Below, in pieces: positions 22,955 through 33,686 of a stretch of 64,000 nt of DNA (the first letter of the stretch is position 1; each line of letters begins with the position of its first letter). The DNA lies in assembly GCF_000247695.1 (NCBI RefSeq), contig NW_004624781.1, positions 4,737,809 to 4,801,808 of the forward strand. The letters run 5' to 3'. The translations under genes and the position numbers were made by a program. The stretch comes from Heterocephalus glaber. Taxonomy: Eukaryota > Chordata > Mammalia > Rodentia > Bathyergidae. The notes under the pieces were generated by a model. That model made no database searches. It saw only the letters and a program-made list of their open reading frames with translations, and was not told where the DNA came from.

Positions 22955-23116
22955 CTTTTTTTCTTTTTGTCTCTTTGAGACGTGGTTTCACTGTGTAGTT
23001 CAGGTTGGCGTTGAACTCACTATGTAGCCCAGGCTGGCCTCAAATTGATAGCAATGCTCCCGCTTCAGCCCCCCAAGTGCTGGGATGATAGGCATGTGCC
23101 ACCACACCTGGCGGGG
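22955..23116 (-). mobile_element. B1 SINE, antisense
   Basis: T-run, GAGACGTGGTTTCACTGTGT, the duplicated unit, ending GCCACCACACCTGGC. Confidence 0.92.
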
Positions 23117-23119
23117 ACT

Positions 23120-23800
23120 TTGATCTTGAGTCACTATTATTAGCCCTTGGGCCTTAGCAGAAAGTGAGGTGAGCACCCAAGCCCCTGAGGGCTCCAAACA
23201 CAGCAAGCGCCATGCTGCTGACAATGGGCATGGGAGGCTGCACTTCAGGTCAGGCCAGGCTCCTGCAGACCCCCCAGGCCATTTCTAGGCCACCCCTGAG
23301 GGTGCTGTCCCCAGCTGGAGACACTTGTGGAAGAGGTTTGGGAAATGCATGGGATATTCTCAGAGATCCTCAAGGCTGGGGCCAAACTCTCCCTGGCCTG
23401 AAGGGGGCTGAGCCCAAGCCACAGCCCAAGAGTCACTGGTTTTTCCTCCCAGGAGACCAGTAGGGCTCAGCCTGCCAGAAGGAAAAGAATCAGGCTAGAA
23501 ATAGGCATCCTGGAAATACATGGTAAATATCTATCCGTCTATCATCTATCTGTTATAGTAAAAGACAGCTTTGCCATAATTGCCATCAGAGTCTTCTCAT
23601 TTTGGACACACTTATCCCATCATCCTTACTACTTTCTACAGCAGTTCTGGAAGTCCTCTTTCATAAGTGTCTTCAGCCGCTGTTGTGGCTGCCTGCATGT
23701 CCTGAACTAATTCAAAATGCTAACCTTTTGTGGTCATTTTGCCTTTGGGGAAGAGCCAGAGGTCGCGTGGTGCCAGACCTGATGAATAAGGTGGATGAGG
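23120..23800. other. Intronic stretch without a gene
   Basis: Contains a short degenerate ATCT run near 23530-23556; otherwise nothing recognised. Confidence 0.55.
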
Positions 23801-23818
23801 ACACACTGTGATGTTTTT

Positions 23819-23900
23819 TGTTTTTTGGTACCAGGAATCAAACTCAGGAACTTGTGCTTACACAGCAGGCAGCAGAACCACTGAGCTAAATCCCTGGTCC
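23819..23900 (-). mobile_element. ID-like SINE with 17-bp target duplication
   Basis: GGTACCAGGAATCAAACTCA to GAGCTAAATCCCTGGTC. CACACTGTGATGTTTTT flanks it at 23802-23818 and 23901-23917; the T end of the left copy merges with the tail. Confidence 0.93.
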
Positions 23901-24296
23901 CACACTGTGATGTTTTTACCGGCCTGCCTTTCTGTTAGATGGTGCTCGGATGCAGCATTCACAGTGTTTTTTATCACACTTCATAAAGACACTCACAAAC
24001 GAGATCTGCTGCAGAAAGTGGCAAGAACAATGGGATAAGTGTATTTGCAGCAAAAGGGAGAATTTCAAGGGGAATGAATGGCGATGTGTCTTTTACTATA
24101 ATAAGTTTTTAATTTAAACACTCACTGTATATTTTGACCTACCTTCCCTTGTGTGCACGCACATAGGCAAGGGTGCACTGCTCTCCTGGGGCTGCTGCTC
24201 CATCTTCCTAGGAACAGGAACCCTGCACCTAGCCCTGTCCCCTGGCAAGAAGGAGCGTGTCCCCCAGCGACTGTGCTGTCCTCTCTTCCTCCACAG

Positions 24297-24397
24297 GTTG
24301 GTTGTGGGTGCCCCACTGGAAACCAACGGCCACCAGAAAACAGGCGACATTTACAAGTGTCCTGTGATCCAGGGCAACTGCACCAAGCTCAACCTGG
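24297..24397 (+). CDS. ITGA11: ITGA11 exon 3 (propeller, blade 1)
   Basis: 101 bp. The first base completes Trp55, 33 codons follow (residues 56-88), and the last base opens Gly89. It encodes the FG-GAP-like strand VVGAPLETNG and the sequence YKCPV.QGNCTKLNL, with a Cys pair and an Asn-Cys-Thr glycosylation sequon. It belongs to the first blade of the extracellular beta-propeller, the head of the collagen receptor. Acceptor CCTCCACAG and donor GTAAGT are both strong. The start was set by the split Trp codon and the AG. Confidence 0.96.
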
Positions 24398-24524
24398 GTA
24401 AGTGGCCGCCAGCCTCATGCCTGTCCGGTGCAGAGCGGCCCTATGCACATCTGTGTGCAGGGCCCCTGGCGCCTCCTCGCTGCCCCACAAGGTGACCCAG
24501 CCGATGCCACCCCCCCACCCCCCC

Positions 24525-24620
24525 ATATTACAGATGAGGAAGCCGAGGGCAGAGAGGGAGCAACTTGCCCATAGTTGCATAGCTTGTCAGGGAGTGGCCA
24601 AGCTTCAAAGCTGGGACTCC
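24525..24620 (-). mobile_element. MIR-like SINE, antisense
   Basis: ATTACAGATGAGGAAGCCGA and GAGCAACTTGCCCATAGTTG fit the reverse complement of the MIR core. Confidence 0.75.
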
Positions 24621-24843
24621 AGTGTCCCAAACTCATCCCTTTCTTGCCATTAATTTGGGGAGAAAAATCACTTCCTGCCTTCTTTCTGATTGTGAGATCA
24701 TAGCAGCCACAGCAAACACCCTTGGATAATAAACAGTCCTCACCATATGCCAGGAGCCGGACTAAGAGCATTTAAGTTATTTTCACTCATTGAGCCCCAC
24801 TACACTCACTTGAGATTCAACTGCCTGACAGTTGAGGGACCAC

Positions 24844-24945
24844 CAGGCGTGGTGGCCTGCCGCCCCAGCACTCAGAAGGCTGAGGCAGAAGCGTCCCAGC
24901 AAGTCTGCCCAGCCTGGGTCCAATAGTGAGTTCAAGGTCGCTCGG
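24844..24945 (+). mobile_element. Worn B1 SINE
   Basis: AGGCGTGGTGGCCTGCCGCC, CAGCACTCAGAAGGCTGAGG, then degraded. Confidence 0.7.
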
Positions 24946-26624
24946 GCCCAGAGTATCAGTGGGGCTCCCTGGGGAGGTGGGGACGGGCAGGGCAGTAGGC
25001 CCAGGAGGAGATGCCAGAGGCTGAAGAGATGAGCAGGTGGATGCACAGGCTGGAACCGTGAGAGCTCCAAAGGTGCAGCCGCCCAGGCCGCCAGCTGTCG
25101 GTCACATGGAGCCTGAGGCTCCGCCATCCACATCTATGTCTGTGCCGCCAGGGTGGCGAGGTCAGAGCCCAGCACTGTGGGCCCCAGCTGCACTGAGTGG
25201 ACCGTGCTAGCTGACGGCCCCACGCCCTGCCATCCCCACCCCACTGCCTGGTCTCTCCTGTGTGTGCCTGGATTGCACACACCCTCTCTCCAGGCCTTGC
25301 CTTGCTCACTTGAGAAGTGAGGAGGTCTCCTCTGTCCCTAAGTACTGTAGTCATGTAGATACAGAGGACCAAGAAGCCGAGGCTGTTAAATAAGTGGAGA
25401 AGGGCACTGTGGTTGGGGTAGAAGTACGGGCAGCGGCCACTGTGCCCAGAGCTCAGGCCACCACCGGAAGGAGCCCCGGGTCCCAGAGGGGCATGGACAC
25501 GGAAACAAACATTTAGTTTCCCCTGTTCCCTCGGCTTCTAGCATGGGCCCCATGTCTACAGATGGGGAAGAGACGTAAAGCATTTCTGGAAAGGATTTCT
25601 AAGCTGAGGCACAGGCCCAGGAGGCGGTGGGGAGCAAAATGAGTTGGGATGGAGGAAAATCATCTTCCCTTGAGGACTGGTTCTCTCCCTCCCCTCAGAA
25701 GAGAATGCAGGGAGGGGGACTATCTGCCAGGCTAGCCCCGAGCTGGAACACCAAGGCTGGGAAAGCTGGCTTCCCCTACAGCCTCCCCAGGGCTGGGCAG
25801 CACTGCCAGCAGCTCTGTCCTCCCTCCAGGGACACCTAAGTGGGTGTCAGGCATTCGCACCTCGGTATGAGAATCTATGCTTGCGGCTTCCTTCCCAACA
25901 CCCAGATAGAGTCGGGTTTGAGGGAGGGCAGGGGCTGGGGAGGTGACCCAGGGCCTCTGAAATGCAGGCTGCCCTTCGTCCTCCATCCTGGCCCGTCAGA
26001 CAGAAGCACAGAGAAGGGAGCCTCACTCAGCCCGGCGGGCTGGACTAGTCCTCCAAAGGAGCCTTGCTGAAAACTGAGGGGACCCAGGGACATGAATAAC
26101 AAATAGCCCCCCACCAGCCTCAGGACGGCCCTGGAGCTGCTGTCCTGTGCCAAAGCCAATGCCCCACCCTGCACCTGTCCCTGGGGCCACCATGTCACAG
26201 GTCCACGCACCCACAAGATAGGATGCAAACTATTTGAGGTCCGGACCCCCAGAGCCCCCAACAAGGAACTCACAGGGCCTCTCCCTACTGCAGATTGGGG
26301 CATCTGCGGTCCAGCCTCTCCCAGCTTGTGTGGAAACGCATGTGCTCCCACACACGCTCCTGGCGAATCCTAGCTCCTTTCCTTCCTTTTGGTGACCTGA
26401 AAGAATGATCCCAGAAACTGCCACGGAGACAGCCCCCTCCCCACCCCAGCCAGCTGCCGTCCCGGCTCCCAAATGTCCCTCTTGGCAGCCACGATGTTCC
26501 CAGGCAGGGACTTGTCCCTGTAGAAGACACTTGTCAAGTTGCCTGCTCACTACCTGTGGTAGAGAATCCCTCGGGTATACCTGCCAGTTTTTTTGAAGGC
26601 CAGAGTAGGGCTAGGAAGAGTAGG

Positions 26625-26815
26625 AGCTGGGTGTGGTGGCACACATCTATAATCCTAGCTCTCTGGGAGGCTGATACAGGAGGATCACAAGTTTGAGCTT
26701 AGCTTTATCGAGTTAGCAAGACCCTGCCTCAAATGAAAAAACAAAAGAGGGTTGGAGACGTAGCTCAGGGCAAAGGCCCTGGGTTCAATCCCCAATACTA
26801 CCACCACCAAAAAAA
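26625..26815 (+). mobile_element. B1-ID dimeric SINE
   Basis: The B1 part from AGCTGGGTGTGGTGGCACAC to CTGCCTCAAATG is followed by an A-rich linker and an ID part (GGTTGGAGACGTAGCTCAGG to TCAATCCCCAATACTACC). Confidence 0.88.
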
Positions 26816-27196
26816 ATACGAAAGACCTGGGGCCTGAGGGTTGATGGGTTAGGTGGGTGTGAGGGAAGTGTAGAAGACAGTCACAGAGGGAGTCCCACTC
26901 AGCACCGAGTTTGGGGTGACCCAGGGGGGTGTTGGGGTCCAGTCTAATGGCTGATGGAGAACAAGATGGGACCAGGAGCTGGAAGGCTGGCTGCAAGCTG
27001 CCTGTGTGACCTTGTGCATCTGCCCAGCTTCTCTGAGTCCAGTCTGTCACCTCCTGCTGCCTGTAAGGATGCAACCACATCCTGGGCTGTCTGCAGGACT
27101 TGTAGGGACCCAGGCACCTCGGGGCACCAGCAGCAGCAGGGCCTGGGGAGAGGGCAGGCAGGAGAGGGTGCGCCTGACTTGTCCCTTTTACCCCAG

Positions 27197-27288
27197 GAAG
27201 GGTCACCCTGTCCAACGTGTCCGAGCGGAAGGACAACATGCGCCTGGGCCTGAGCCTCGCCACCAACCCCAAGGACAACAGCTTCCTG
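27197..27288 (+). CDS. ITGA11: ITGA11 exon 4 (propeller, blades 1-2)
   Basis: 92 bp: two bases complete Gly89, then 30 codons (residues 90-119). It reads RVTLSNVSERKDNMRLGLSL and on to KDNSFL. An Asn-Val-Ser glycosylation sequon is present. It forms part of the propeller before the inserted I domain. Acceptor TTTTACCCCAG and donor GTAAGA are sound. The residues appear identical to human alpha-11 as I recall it, so this part of the head is under strong constraint (inference). Confidence 0.96.
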
Positions 27289-27396
27289 GTAAGAGCCAGC
27301 GCCCCCTGCTCTCCCTTCCACACTCCTTTGTCAGGAACACGCAGGTATCAGCAGGGAAGAAAGAGAAGGCAGTGTTTGGGCCGAGATGGTGGAAAC

Positions 27397-27422
27397 CATT
27401 CATTCATTCGTTCATTCATTCG
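27397..27422. repeat. (ATTC)n microsatellite
   Basis: Six tetranucleotide units with one GTTC interruption, 110 bp into intron 4. Confidence 0.9.
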
Positions 27423-27796
27423 AACACCAATCTGCGCTAAGCCCCCAGAGAAGAGCGCCAGGGACCTGGCTGTGCACAGGGCTCCCTCCGGCCCAGCTGG
27501 GACTCTCACTCTCGCTAGGGGAGAGAGGATAAAAAAATAAGAAATGTGCGCCAATGCCGGCAGTGTCTGTCCCTGCCCAGTGAGGGGGACACACAGGCTC
27601 TGCACCAAGGAAGGAGGTGCAGGGCATGTGATGGACAACCACAACCTGCGCCCGGCCACCTCACTGGAGCAACCCCTGCCTGTGAGAATGGGTGACATTC
27701 GGGGTTCAGAACAGGGGACCAGTGCTTTCTAGAGCCAGGTGCAAGGAGGGTTCAGAGAAAAATTGTCCCAGAAAGCTCAGCAAAAAACACCATCCA

Positions 27797-27883
27797 CAGG
27801 GCCAGGGATTTAGCTCAGTGGTTCCGCTGCCTGCCTCGAGAGTGCAAGGATCTGAGTAGGATCCCCGGTACCAAAAAAAACAC
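27797..27883 (+). mobile_element. ID-like SINE with 13-bp target duplication
   Basis: GGGCCAGGGATTTAGCTCAG to GATCCCCGGTACC plus a tail. AAAACACCATCCA flanks it perfectly at 27784-27796 and 27884-27896. Confidence 0.94.
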
Positions 27884-27896
27884 AAAACACCATCCA

Positions 27897-28058
27897 AGCC
27901 AGGCATGGTAGTGCATGCCTGTAATCCCAGCACTCTGGGAGGCTGAGGCAGGAGGACTGTTAAGTTTGAGCCCAGCCTGGGCAACTTAGCAACTTAGTGA
28001 GGGCCTGTCTCAGAATAAAGGCTCAGGGTGAAGGCCCTGAGTTCCATTCTCAGTATAG
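27897..28058 (+). mobile_element. B1-ID dimeric SINE
   Basis: The B1 part from AGCCAGGCATGGTAGTGCAT and the ID part GGCTCAGGGTGAAGGCCCTG to CTCAGTATAGC. It begins exactly where the preceding SINE's duplication ends. Confidence 0.88.
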
Positions 28059-28464
28059 CAAAGAACAAGAAAAGCGTCACTCGCTCTTAGGTAGGAGGGC
28101 TGGTGTCATTCTCTGCTCTGGTCCTTCAGCCTATTTCTGCTGGCAGATGTGGCATCTGGGGCATGGTGCACCAAATGGCTAACTCCGTGGATCTTGAGAA
28201 CATGGTGGCCCCACCAGGGAAGGTCACGAGATGCCTCCACGTAGGTGCAGGCCACTGCCCTTTGCCATCCCAACCAAGGACAAAGACCCTGGCCCTGTCC
28301 ACACACACATCCATCAGGGCTCAGTCCCCATGCCCCCTACCCTCTGAGGCTCCTTGTCACAGTCCTGCTAACTTGATTTCTCCTACTTCCCAGGTGGCAT
28401 GAGCATTTGAGAGGGGTCCCTGGGGCCTCTCTGTAGGTCTCTGCTTATAAATAGCAAGTTTTTA

Positions 28465-28860
28465 TTAAGTTCATTCATTCACTCATCAATTCTCTTCCCC
28501 CGCTGATCATCCATCCTGTTCATCTACCTACCTGCCCATACATCCAGCCGCCCACTCACCTTCCCATTCAGTCATCTCTTCTTCCACCATTCCTTCCTGT
28601 GTCTGCCCATCGGCCATCTGTCTGTTCATTCATCAGTTTATCCACCCATTCATTATCCATCCACCCATTCGTCATCTATCATCCATCCATTCATCCATCT
28701 ACACATCTAGCTATTAGTGATCTACTCCCTCATCCTCCCATTCAGTTATCCCTCTTCCACCTCATCCCCTCCTGAATCCACCTATCATCCATCTATCCAT
28801 TCATCATCCATCCATCATCTTTCCATCCATCCATCCATCCTGCCATTCTTTATTTCCTCC
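28465..28860. repeat. Degenerate (CATC/ATTC)n tract
   Basis: About 400 bp of CATC, ATTC and TCCA units with many substitutions, pure at CATCCATCCATCCATC near 28825-28840. Confidence 0.9.
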
Positions 28861-29568
28861 ATGCTTCCAAAAATAATTCACAGCACTTCAGCAAAATACA
28901 CAGATAAAACAACATCTTTAATAGACAGATTTTTTTAAAGTTAATAAAGGAAAGGTTTGGGAATAGAACAATTACTCCCCTAAACCACAAGCAATTACAG
29001 CAGGCAGTTTAGCCCAGGGGTCCTTGATGGCAGGACAGGAAGGCGTGGAGCTAGGTTTTCTCTTTCAACACCTCTGCCTTAGAGAGAAACCCATCACCCA
29101 GTCCTTCAACAAGGGCCTGATGACAGCAGCTTGGTCGCACATGTCACAGAGGGGAGATGTTTTTTCCTTTCTCTACTAAGAGACCCTGAATTTTGTTGGG
29201 GCCCAGCCCCAAAAGTCTGCCCAGTAACAACCTCCAGGTGACTCCTGCAGACAGCAGAGCTAGTTAGTGAGCCCCAAGGGCTGTCCCAGACCCTGTGGGG
29301 ACAATGAGGTGCGCAGGTAGGGGGAAGAAGTCACACCCTAAAGCACAGGAAGGACAATTCCAAGACCCGTTGTCCCCATGACACCTGAGACCAGGGGAAC
29401 CAATGCCCATTGCGAGAAAGAACTCAGCTAGACAGGACAGGGATCCTGTCACCCCTGGGTCCCCAGCACTCAGAGGAGTCTGCCTTGGTCATGGAGCTGA
29501 GGGCTGGGCCCCAGACCACTGGTCCTGACCCTCCAGGAGCCCCACCCTCTGACTGCTGTGTTTCACAG

Positions 29569-29683
29569 GCCTGCAGCCCGCTCTGGTCTCACGAGTGTGG
29601 CAGCTCCTACTACACCACAGGGATGTGCTCGAGAGTCAACGCCAACTTCCGGTTCTCCAAGACCGTGGCCCCAGCCCTCCAGA
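29569..29683 (+). CDS. ITGA11: ITGA11 exon 5 (propeller, blade 2)
   Basis: 115 bp: 38 codons (residues 120-157) plus the first base of Arg158. It reads ACSPLWSHECGSSYYTTGMC and on to SKTVAPALQ. Three Cys residues in the first 20 positions are typical of alpha-integrin propeller disulfides. This exon ends at the point where the I domain is inserted into the propeller, so the next exon starts a new fold. Acceptor TTTCACAG, donor GTAAGT. Confidence 0.96.
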
Positions 29684-30689
29684 GTAAGTGACTTCAGACC
29701 TGCAGACCCAAGCTGGGCAGGGCAATCCAGAGAGGTTTGGGCTCTGACCACAGCTGTCCTGTGGAAACAGCCCTGCCCCAGCCCTCTGGATAACCAGGGC
29801 AGAGTCACTGCAGCTGGCTGGGCCTCTGTGGGAGTCCTAAGCCTGGCCAGCCTCCCCCAGATGGGCTGAGGCTATCAGGACCGCCCTGGCATCAGAGGGG
29901 CTCAGCACAAAACCCCCAAGCATGGAAGCAGTTGCCAGGCCAGCATGTACTGCAGGAAAACTATACATGGCTCCATTCTGAGAGTCACTCGCTTAGGCTA
30001 CAGTGTGAATGGTGCTCCCTGAAGTTGTGCAAAGCAGTATCCCTGTAGGGTGGAGGCCCTTAGTAATCCTTATCTCAACTGCTCCTGGACCTGAGGGAGC
30101 TCAGCCCAGCTTGCCCTGTGGCTAATAGAACACAACCCCCACCACCACCACTCCCAAGAAAACCTGGGGAGTTAGTATCAGGCCTTGGCTCGGGGAAAGC
30201 CCAGACATCTTGGCCCTGAGCCTCACTGTTTCCTCTGGGCTGGTACCCTCAACCAGGCAGCTGTGGCAGCTTTATGGCAGGAGAGGGATTAGCACCTCTG
30301 GCTGCCTGCAGCCTCTCTGCAAACAATGGCCCAGTCAGTGGAGGGAGTCGGAGGAAGCACCAGGCCAGCAGGGGCTGGAGGGTGAGGGATCCCCTCAGGG
30401 GGTGAGGCACCAGAGCCCAGGGGGTCAGGGCTCCTGGGGTGTCCACTAGGGGTCCTCACATCCAAAGAGCTACTGTCCCCTCTGGGCTGAGATGTAACCA
30501 TGCCAGCATCCCTATGTGTCTGCAGCAGAGGCCTTCAGATCTGGCTGACCAGCAGCCCTGCGCTGGTCGCTTAGCACACACAGGCTCCAGGGTGCCCTTG
30601 GAGGTTCTGATCTAGCAGGTGTGGGATAGGCGCCAGGAAGGGGGGGGTGGGGAGAGAGAGAGAGCCCGCACGTGCGTGAGCGCACCCCC

Positions 30690-31320
30690 AAGAGAGGGTT
30701 CAGCCATGGTTTGTATGGGTTATTTTTTTCTGAATAGGCTTGCAGTACATGATGATTCCTTACATTCCTCCTGGGAAGTCGGTGCCCATGCATAACACAC
30801 TGTAATTTTTTGTTATCTTCTTACCCTCCCCCTCCTCCCTCTTCCCTCCCTCGCTTGGTCCCTGGCTCATTTGCAAAGAATCTATCTCCTCCCTGTTTTC
30901 TATTATCTATCTTTTAGTTTGTGCTTTGTTTATATTTTGAGTTTCTCATATAAGAGAAACGATGTGATATTTAAGCTTGTGTATCTGATTAACATTATAG
31001 CCTCAAGGTGCATCCATTTTCCTAAAAATGACTCCAATTTTTCTTTCTTTATGGCAGAGTAGTAGTTCATTGTGTGTAAATGCCACATTTTCTCTGTTCA
31101 TGTGTTGATGGATGTATAGACCACTTCCAAGATGTAGCTATTACAAGTTGTGCACTATAAACATGGGTACACACATATCACTGTAATATGATGTCTTCAA
31201 CTCTTTCGGGAAGATACCTAGAAGAGGAATAGCTGGGTCGAATGCAATTTCTGTTCTTACTTGTTTGAGGACTCTTCATACTCAGCTGTGTTTAAGGAAC
31301 CACAATCAAAGGCAGATTCT
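30690..31320 (-). mobile_element. Old L1 3' end, antisense
   Basis: 3'-UTR-like start (CTTGCAGTACATGATGATTC), then the ORF2 C-terminal region in reverse (TTATGGCAGAGTAGTAGTTC, ATAAACATGGGTACACACAT). It is parallel to 37080-37480 but more diverged. Frames are broken. Confidence 0.85.
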
Positions 31321-32099
31321 TCCCAAGGTGTCTTTTTTTAAAAATTGAAATTTCAAAAATAATTAACTAGAATCATAAGAGAGAAATCAGTGATAACAAA
31401 TTCATTCTAATAATAAAAATGATTGAATATATAAAAGAATCCTGGACCCTACCCACAGATCATAGGAGTTGGTCTCATTCTGTCAGGCTCAGCCAGGCCC
31501 CAGGGTTGGGCACCCACACGCTGCACCCAGCCTGCAGGTAGCAAGGACTGAGCGCCTAAGATGCCCCACGGAACACCAAGCCCCTCAGGCCCCTGGGCTC
31601 CATGCCACCCACCCCGCTCGCCCTGGCAGCAGGGAGCCAGCCCGGCAACGCAGGCCTTCACAGTGCAAGGACAAGAGTGGCCAGCGCTGAAAAGACACAG
31701 AGCATTGATGTAAAGTAGACTTTACAGCAGTGTGAAAATCCACCAGTAAAAATAAGCAGATGTACAGCTATAAAGTGTGCTCTCATCCAGCATCGCCCAG
31801 CTGTTGGCAAGGATTGCTTAGATTTTAAGAGGTTTTTATTTTTTACGTTTGTTAGGATGCCCATGTTTTACTCATTTTCCTTGGTTTTTATGATGCCTTT
31901 TAATCTGGTATTAATATTACAAGAATATAAAGAAAGCTTTACATTCAGAGGCAGAGATAAAGGCCCAGAGCATGCTCGTGTGATGTCCCAGCCCTGTGAA
32001 CTCGGGGCTTTGCTTAAGAAAATGAAAAAGCAGCCTCAGCTAAGATGTGTTGGGTGCTTGCTTTGTGCTCAGCCCTGTATTCTTCTAACTCCTCTTCCT

Positions 32100-32240
32100 C
32101 ATCACGACGCCTCTTTGACGCCAGAGAAGACTGGGGCTGAGACCCTAAGTGACTCCCCCAGGTCACATAGCCAAGGAGTAGTAAGGCCAGGAGTTGAGCA
32201 GCCTAATGCCAAATCCATGTTCCTGGCCCGACACCCTACA
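32100..32240 (-). mobile_element. MIR-like SINE, antisense
   Basis: CTAAGTGACTCCCCCAGGTC and ACATAGCCAAGGAGTAGTAA fit the reverse MIR core. Confidence 0.7.
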
Positions 32241-32615
32241 TCTGTTCTAAAAAATGAAATCCATCCATTCAGGGTGCAAGTGAAGGAAGTGACAAGGAGG
32301 GCCTGAACTGGGCAGGCCCAGCTGCCTCGGAAGCAGGGACTCTTCAGCTGGGTCAGTCCCTAATCCAGAGCAGAGGAGTGCAGGCTTCAGGGAGTTTTGT
32401 TCAAATAATCCTCAGAGGAAGGAGTGGGACACAGCCAGGGACTCCCAGCTCCTCCCTCGTGTCACCTGAATAAATGTCCAGCCTGAGGATGGCTCTCCCA
32501 GCCAGGGAACCACACACGCAGTCCTCCTTCTGTCACCCTTTGAAAGTCACCCTGAAAATCAGAGACTGTCAGACCCTGGCTCCTTGGATGGCCATAACCA
32601 TGTCCACCTTCGCAG

Positions 32616-32743
32616 GGTGCCAGACCTACATGGACATCGTCATTGTCCTGGACGGCTCCAACAGCATCTACCCCTGGGTGGAGGTCCAGCACTTCCTCAT
32701 CAACATCTTAAAGAAGTTCTACATCGGCCCAGGGCAGATCCAG
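32616..32743 (+). CDS. ITGA11: ITGA11 exon 6 (I domain, MIDAS loop 1)
   Basis: 128 bp: two bases complete Arg158, then residues 159-200. It opens the inserted I (von Willebrand A-like) domain, the collagen-binding module. It reads [20 protein letters not shown], where Asp-Gly-Ser-Asn-Ser is the first metal-binding loop (DxSxS) of the MIDAS. It then continues through helix 1 and FYIGPGQIQ. The reading frame is open upstream of the exon, but the acceptor CTTCGCAG and the alignment place the true start here. Donor GTGAGC. Confidence 0.97.
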
Positions 32744-33510
32744 GTGAGCAGTCAGCACTGGCCCCTCCGAGCGGGTCTCTGGAGCCATGGCCCTGGATGT
32801 CTTGGGGTGTCAGGAGGTGTCTTCACATGCCTTAAGGGAGTGTAGGTGATAGGGTGAGGCCCCAGGGCCTCCATCCTTGGTGGTACTTCGGGGGACAGTT
32901 GGGGGAGCCCTCATTTACAGTTTAGGCACTTTAAGTCACTAAATGTCAAGTCACTCTAAGAAATGACTCTTAACAAGTAGAGCTACTAAAAAGGGAGTGG
33001 GGTTTCTCATGAACTGATGAGTTTTCCCTCTGGAAGGCCATCTTTGAGGCTGTCGGGGGTGACCATCCAGTAATTGAAGGGCACTTGTCCCAAAGGAACT
33101 CCATGGGCCCACCCAACAGTAACATTTTATTGTTGGATCCCTACCACAGGTCATTAAGGGTTTTTTGTTAATTAGGAAAGCTATTAATATTGTCATTGCT
33201 TTATCAACCTTGCAGATGAAAGGACCTCTTCACCAAGACCCTTCACCCAACCTGATCCTCATATTTAAGATTTCCATGCTTTGCTCAACAAGACAATCTA
33301 TGGAGCCTTTCCCTAAATCCCAAAGTCTCCTTTCTCTGAGTGCACCCCCTCATCCCACAGAGCCATGTGTTTATTCCAGAACTTTCCAGAACCTTCTTCC
33401 TTGGGCTCTAGTTACTTCTTGGGAAAGACAACTCCTTACTGCTGAACTGTCACAGCCAGAGGTCTAAGTTTCAGGAACAGAGACATTCTTTTCCCTTCTC
33501 TGCCTTGCAG
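32744..33510 (+). other. ITGA11: Intron 6
   Basis: 767 bp of unassigned intron sequence. I see no SINE, no L1 and no gene in it. It ends in a clear pyrimidine tract before TGCCTTGCAG. Confidence 0.85.
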
Positions 33511-33659
33511 GTTGGAGTTGTTCAGTACGGAGAAGACGTGGTCCATGAGTTTCACCTCAATGACTACAGGTCTGTCAAGGATGTGGTAGAAGCTGCCAGC
33601 CACATAGAGCAGAGAGGAGGAACAGAGACCCGAACAGCATTTGGCATCGAATTTGCTCG
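33511..33659 (+). CDS. ITGA11: ITGA11 exon 7 (I domain, MIDAS Thr)
   Basis: 149 bp: residues 201-249 plus two bases of Arg250. It reads [20 protein letters not shown] and later [18 protein letters not shown]. By comparison with alpha-1 and alpha-2, the second Thr of GGTET is the MIDAS metal ligand of loop 2. The donor is unusual: GTAAAA followed by a long A run, so intron 7 begins with a homopolymer. The exon end was fixed by the next exon, which starts with the last base of the Arg codon. Confidence 0.96.
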
Positions 33660-33686
33660 GTAAAAAAAAAAAAAAATTCAGATCTC

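Larger units (their letters stand above)
1..24296 (+). other. ITGA11: Intron upstream of exon 3 (probably intron 2), partial
   Basis: No segment encoding the expected exon 2 product (about residues 18-55, ending in a split Trp codon) was found, so the whole stretch is read as one intron whose 5' part lies outside the window. It ends at a good acceptor (TCCTCCACAG). Its contents are listed separately: old L1, SINEs, microsatellites and candidate regulatory clusters. A short, diverged exon could have been missed by eye. Confidence 0.8.
24398..27196 (+). other. ITGA11: Intron 3
   Basis: 2799 bp between exons 3 and 4. It contains a C-run (around 24509-24525), a MIR-like segment, a worn B1 and one B1-ID dimer, listed separately. 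The stretch 24950-26620 shows no repeat or gene I can name; it is GC-rich unique-looking intron DNA. Confidence 0.9.
27289..29568 (+). other. ITGA11: Intron 4
   Basis: 2280 bp. Contents listed separately: an ATTC microsatellite, an ID-like SINE followed directly by a B1-ID dimer, and a long degenerate tetranucleotide tract at 28465-28860. From about 28900 to the acceptor I see only unassigned intronic sequence. Confidence 0.9.
29684..32615 (+). other. ITGA11: Intron 5
   Basis: 2932 bp. Its central part (30690-31320) is old antisense L1. 31330-31440 is AT-rich and unassigned. 31690-31960 is AT-richer sequence with no repeat I recognise. A MIR-like stretch lies around 32100-32240. No gene seen. 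Confidence 0.9.

Noticed and set aside
1..24296. Search for ITGA11 exon 2
   Set aside because: No stretch coding for a propeller start of the expected kind, ending in a split Trp codon with a GT donor, was seen. It is assumed to lie left of the window.
28465..28860. Regularly repeated short units suggesting a CRISPR-like array
   Set aside because: The units are 4-bp microsatellite decay in a mammalian intron; no spacers or direct repeats of array length.
32474..32845. Possible longer exon 6 with an upstream Met
   Set aside because: The frame is open by chance upstream; CTTCGCAG at 32608-32615 and the homology border define the exon start.
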